DNA of 8,912 nt from an uncultured Kouleothrix sp. Lineage in GTDB: Bacteria > Chloroflexota > Chloroflexia > Chloroflexales > Roseiflexaceae. Within the stretch, counting starts at the first letter, position 1. Each line of letters begins with the position of its first letter. This document shows, in pieces, positions 6,485 to 8,912 of the stretch. The stretch covers positions 1-8,912 of the forward strand of contig CALLYN010000704.1 in the NCBI GenBank assembly GCA_937858455.1, in the 5' to 3' direction. Both the position numbers and the translations under genes were made by a program. A model generated the notes under the pieces. It searched no databases, was not told the origin of the DNA, and was given only the letters and a program-made list of their open reading frames with translations.

Positions 6485-7432
6485 GTGGCAGTGCAGGTGT
6501 GGATCGGCGAGAAGCCTGAACATCCAAACGAGCGCCGGGCGATTGTCGCGCTGGCGAATGGGCTCGATCGGCTCGACGGGCTGTATCTGATCCTGGCCAA
6601 CTTCAGCGTGGGCGGGCGGAATATCGACCTGGTGCTGATCAAGCAAGACGCGATTTTTATTGTCGAGCTGAAGCAGTGCGACGGCAAGATTTTCGGCGAT
6701 GTCAACGGCCCGTGGTTTGTCGAGAGCGCCAACGGCGAGCGGAAGCGCCTGAACCCTGGCCGTAAAAACCCCTACAATCAGGTTATCTCGTACTACTATA
6801 GCCTGATCAACTTTCTGAACGAGCACCGCACCCAGTTCCTCTCGCCGCAAAAGGCCACCTCGGTCGATTTCCGCACCTGCAAGCGGCTGGTGGTGATCGC
6901 CCCGACGATCCAGGAAGGCTCGCAGGTCGAGACCGATTGGAAAGTCGAGCTCAAAGGCCTCGACGAGCTGCCGGCATACCTCGTGACCGAGCGCTCCTCG
7001 GAGATCGACCTGAGCGAAGAGGAGATGCTGGCCATCCCCGAGCTGCTGCACTGCACGCGCTGGAACGAGGTCAACTCGCTGCTGGCCGGCGTTCTGCCGC
7101 GCTGGGACGCGATTGACTCGCCTTTCGCCGAGCAGGCCGCTGCGCCGGCGGCTGCGCAGGTCCTCTATCGCTACGTCGACGCGCAGGGGCGCATCCTGCT
7201 CGTGAGCTCCGAGCGCAGCACCGGTCCCGCGGCGCGCCTGCGCGGGCGCCGGGCGAGAGCCAGCGACCGCTTACCGTCTACGAGATCACCGTCGACGCGG
7301 TACCTGGCACCGCGCCGAAGGTGTTCGGGGTCATGTGAGTCGATAAGCGGCGATCTATCGAAGCATGCCCTGGGAGCAACTCGAAACTCACCAAAGGGCT
7401 CGAGACAGGGCTGCAGTGACCCTCATTTTTGA
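6485..7432 (+). CDS. NERD-domain (nuclease-related) protein, probable frameshift near the 3' end
   Basis: The N-terminal part (about residues 10-140) matches the NERD domain, a PD-(D/E)XK-like nuclease fold found in poorly characterised DNA-associated proteins. Candidate catalytic residues are E16 (NERRAI), D48 (NIDLVLI), E61 and K63 (IVELKQ), with Q99 in PYNQV. The actual substrate is unknown. The start is GTG at 6485, with AAGGGGGA at 6471-6478 seven bases before it. Residues to about 245 read as normal protein (VLYRYVDAQGRILLVSS). From there to the in-frame stop at 7430-7432 the sequence becomes Arg/Ser-rich and protein-unlike. In the next frame (frame of 7255) a sensible tail runs from about APGESQRPLTVYEI to a TGA at 7336-7338. 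I infer a one-base indel within 7222-7256, so the intended protein would be about 284 residues. This could be a sequencing error in a GC-only stretch or a real mutation. No signal peptide or membrane segment is visible. Confidence 0.75.
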   Translation: MAVQVWIGEKPEHPNERRAIVALANGLDRLDGLYLILANFSVGGRNIDLVLIKQDAIFIVELKQCDGKIFGDVNGPWFVESANGERKRLNPGRKNPYNQVISYYYSLINFLNEHRTQFLSPQKATSVDFRTCKRLVVIAPTIQEGSQVETDWKVELKGLDELPAYLVTERSSEIDLSEEEMLAIPELLHCTRWNEVNSLLAGVLPRWDAIDSPFAEQAAAPAAAQVLYRYVDAQGRILLVSSERSTGPAARLRGRRARASDRLPSTRSPSTRYLAPRRRCSGSCESISGDLSKHALGATRNSPKGSRQGCSDPHF

Positions 7433-7442
7433 TCTAAATCAA
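7429..7442. promoter_or_regulatory. FNR/ANR-family binding palindrome
   Basis: TTGATCTAAATCAA is an exact match to the FNR/ANR consensus TTGAT-N4-ATCAA, the site used by oxygen-sensing CRP-family regulators in Proteobacteria. If it activates at the usual -41.5 position, transcription would start near 7477, which suits a GTG start at 7499 but not an ATG at 7442. No clear -10 hexamer is visible. Confidence 0.5.
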
Positions 7443-7498
7443 TGACGCGACAACGGCGTGTGGTAGGAAGCAGCGGTACATGCGCTGCTGGAGTCAAG

Positions 7499-7879
7499 GT
7501 GGCGATCCAAGTTCCGCCGCTTGTCATAGGCTTGAGCCCTCTCTGCGTCACTGGTTGGCGCTGGATGGCCGTGGCCTGCATACTGGCACTGGCAGCTCTT
7601 GGCCTCGTTCCAGAGCGAGCGCACGTCTGGAAATCCACCGACTCCAATATTGCGATTGTGGCGAATGATGCAGGCGATCACTGCCCTGGGTCGCACGACA
7701 CCGGTTCCCCCGGGCACTGCCACGGCAGTATCCAGGCGCATACCTGCTGCGTCTTGCCGATAGCTACAGGCACCTGCGCGGCAGCGGCGACGCCCAGTTG
7801 GGGACGATATCGCTCGCCGTGGTTTGCTGAGTTCGTGCTCGCCCTTATTCCCCGCCCGCCTTCGACCATCCTCGTCTGA
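7499..7879 (+). CDS. Small exported Cys/His-rich protein of unknown function
   Basis: The protein has about 127 residues from the GTG at 7499, which has GGAG at 7490-7493 five bases upstream. An ATG at 7442 would give 145 residues but overlaps the FNR-type palindrome and has no ribosome-binding site; ATG 7565 is another option. A hydrophobic segment, MAVACILALAALGLVP, looks like a signal peptide or anchor and is followed by a Cys/His-rich stretch with DHCPGSH, GHCHGS, HTCC and GTC. This could bind metal in the periplasm or on the outer face. The C-terminus ends in WFAEFVLALIPRPPS, an ending I associate with small proteins (CopL/DUF2946/CzcI-like) placed before metal-efflux genes in Proteobacteria; this is resemblance, not a domain assignment. 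What would follow it on the plus strand is cut off near 7960. The 90 bases before the palindrome (7339-7428) hold no recognisable gene. Confidence 0.5.
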   Translation: MAIQVPPLVIGLSPLCVTGWRWMAVACILALAALGLVPERAHVWKSTDSNIAIVANDAGDHCPGSHDTGSPGHCHGSIQAHTCCVLPIATGTCAAAATPSWGRYRSPWFAEFVLALIPRPPSTILV

Positions 7880-8846
7880 TCAACCAGCCCGCCCGAGCGG
7901 CGGACAGCTGTAAGTGTTTGGCCGTCGCCCTGCGCGCGGTCACGACGAGGATCGAAACATGTCTGATGCCGTTGCCAGTAACGAAATCTACATCACGTGG
8001 ACTTATCCCATCGAAGTTCATTTCTTGGGCACCACAGATAATGAGTCGTTCATCAGGTCTGATATTTCGGATACCAGTTTTTATATCCATGAATTTTTCG
8101 CCAGCGGTTGCTGTTAAAGTTCCGCAAGTTTGGTTGGCATGTTTCCACTTGTTTTGTATACCAATCACCTCTCCAGTAGTTTTAGAATACAGTTTCTTGC
8201 GAATACCACCGGCATCAAATCCAATCACATCTGGAAACAAACGATTTAAGTACAATGCTTCATAATCCTTGGTAGTTGGTTCTGGAAATACGGGTACACC
8301 TATATCCTTTCTGACTAGCATTGCTACAAACCTTTTTCGAATTTGAGGAACCCCAAAATCGTTAGCGTTTAGGATTTTGTATTCGAAATTATAATCTGTC
8401 AGCGCTTTACATTTTGCAATAAAAAGTGTAAGGAGCGGCTTCATTTCATCATCGAGTAGTGAATTTACATCCTCTATGATTATAGATTTCACTTTGAATT
8501 GATTTACTATTCTGGGACAGTCTAGCAAAAGCATGTTTACTGGGTTAAAAGGATGACGGTGTAGATTCCGTTTTGAAATACCGGTGCAAGGCGGAGAAAG
8601 GATAAGTATATCGATGTTTCGAATATCCGATTCCTTTAAACCAAGCTCAATCATCTTATGAAAGCTAACATCAAGGGCATTCATATTAAAAAATGGAGTA
8701 TCTGGGGAATTTTTTCGAAAGACTTTTTCAGCCCTCTTGTCGAAATCAACGGCAAAAATTTCTTTTCCTCCTGCTTTGTGTGCTCCGAAGCTACCTAACC
8801 CACCGCCACTGTATACTGAGGCGAATTTAAATCTGATTTTTTTCAT
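7845..8846 (-). CDS. C5-cytosine DNA methyltransferase, C-terminus probably replaced
   Basis: This enzyme transfers a methyl group from S-adenosylmethionine to carbon 5 of cytosine in a DNA target; such genes act in restriction-modification or as orphan or phage methylases. Of 333 residues, about 1-296 are native. Motif I is FASVYSGGGLGSFG (8-21), the catalytic motif IV is SPPCTGIS (84-91, nucleophile C87), motif VI is EDV (125-127) where ENV is usual, motif VIII is QIRKR (168-172), and motif X begins GNGI (291-294). The region 190-285, between motifs VIII and X, would be the target-recognition part. Residues 297-333 are read antisense through the GC-rich DNA beside it and look unrelated. The gene is AT-rich (23 G/C of 60 bases at 8401-8460, against 40 of 60 inside uvrB at 5161-5220). 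It lacks a Shine-Dalgarno motif before ATG 8846, a pattern common in Bacteroidota. No partner nuclease is visible in the window. Confidence 0.85.
   Translation of the reverse strand: MKKIRFKFASVYSGGGLGSFGAHKAGGKEIFAVDFDKRAEKVFRKNSPDTPFFNMNALDVSFHKMIELGLKESDIRNIDILILSPPCTGISKRNLHRHPFNPVNMLLLDCPRIVNQFKVKSIIIEDVNSLLDDEMKPLLTLFIAKCKALTDYNFEYKILNANDFGVPQIRKRFVAMLVRKDIGVPVFPEPTTKDYEALYLNRLFPDVIGFDAGGIRKKLYSKTTGEVIGIQNKWKHANQTCGTLTATAGEKFMDIKTGIRNIRPDERLIICGAQEMNFDGISPRDVDFVTGNGIRHVSILVVTARRATAKHLQLSAARAGWLIRRGWSKAGGE
7950..7970. other. Composition junction between GC-rich and AT-rich DNA
   Basis: Left of here the DNA is GC-rich with a plus-strand gene; right of here it is AT-rich with a minus-strand methyltransferase. 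The reading frame of the methyltransferase stops resembling its family at about 7958. On the plus strand AGGA (7948-7951) and ATG (7959-7961) look like the start of a next gene that has no body. A seven-base direct repeat GTCTGAT occurs at 7874-7880 and 7961-7967. Confidence 0.5.
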
Positions 8847-8882
8847 GTTATTTGTTTAATTGTTATTGAATTTTAGACATAG

Positions 8883-8912
8883 AAATCCCAGCCCCGCATT
8901 GCTGGATTTTTT
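8883..8912 (+). terminator. Terminator-like hairpin at the right edge
   Basis: CCAGC (8888-8892) pairs with GCTGG (8901-8905), extended by AAAT/ATTT with one bulged C, and followed by six T to the window end. The form fits an intrinsic terminator for plus-strand transcription, or a two-way one because the flanks are A/T symmetric. No plus-strand gene ending nearby is visible, and the hairpin is upstream of the methyltransferase. Confidence 0.35.

Noticed and set aside
7341..7411. Small inverted pairs CGATA/TATCG and CCCTG/CAGGG after the NERD gene
   Set aside because: The stems are five bases and imperfectly placed, within chance expectation.
7941..7960. GTTTCGATCCTCGTCG on the minus strand looked like a CRISPR repeat start
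   Set aside because: It occurs once, with no second spaced copy. A 9-base inverted match (7868-7876 with 7944-7952) is too short and distant to mean much.
7914..8265. Two overlapping plus-strand frames of 67 and 115 codons
   Set aside because: They are antisense to the methyltransferase and cross the composition junction; neither shows motifs.

Overview
The window looks like a GC-rich bacterial chromosome segment for about its first 7.3 kb, with a patchwork of different origin at the right edge. My best guess for the host is a member of the Chloroflexota (Roseiflexus/Kouleothrix-like). This rests on the GC-rich codon use, the type of 6-phosphofructokinase and aldolase, and the many GGC-loop-GCC intergenic palindromes. 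It comes from recall, not from a search.

Layout. Positions 3-248 hold the C-terminal end of a 6-phosphofructokinase (+). Positions 420-1490 hold a class I (FbaB/DhnA-type) fructose-bisphosphate aldolase (+). Positions 1645-3882 hold a 745-residue tandem-domain 6-phosphofructokinase on the minus strand, convergent with the aldolase. Its N-terminal half keeps the catalytic residues and its C-terminal half has lost them, the arrangement known from animal and fungal PFK. Divergent from it, 4279-6288 encodes UvrB of nucleotide excision repair. A sigma70-like promoter and a structured leader then precede a NERD-domain nuclease-like gene (6485 onward), whose frame appears to break near 7222-7256.

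The three gaps around the glycolytic genes (249-419, 1491-1644, 3883-4278) all carry clusters of strong hairpins. Each cluster pairs a longer stem of variable sequence with a following G5/C5 stem built on a GGC-trinucleotide-GCC-like core and ending in a C-rich tail. The T and A runs on several stems are in the wrong order for ordinary intrinsic terminators, so this may be a dispersed palindromic repeat family.

Right edge. At 7429-7442 there is a perfect FNR/ANR-type palindrome. It is followed by a small exported Cys/His-rich protein (about 7499-7879) that looks like the small periplasmic proteins found near metal-resistance genes. From about 7960 the DNA becomes clearly AT-rich and encodes a C5-cytosine DNA methyltransferase (7845-8846, minus). 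Its last 37 or so codons run antisense into the GC-rich neighbour, so the gene is probably truncated and fused at a junction. The junction could be real horizontal transfer or a chimeric contig end.

Functionally, the left part is a small glycolysis/gluconeogenesis cluster: two different PFKs and a class I aldolase acting on consecutive steps. UvrB and the NERD protein are DNA-related but show no operon link to it. I found no CRISPR array, tRNA, rRNA or complete insertion sequence.
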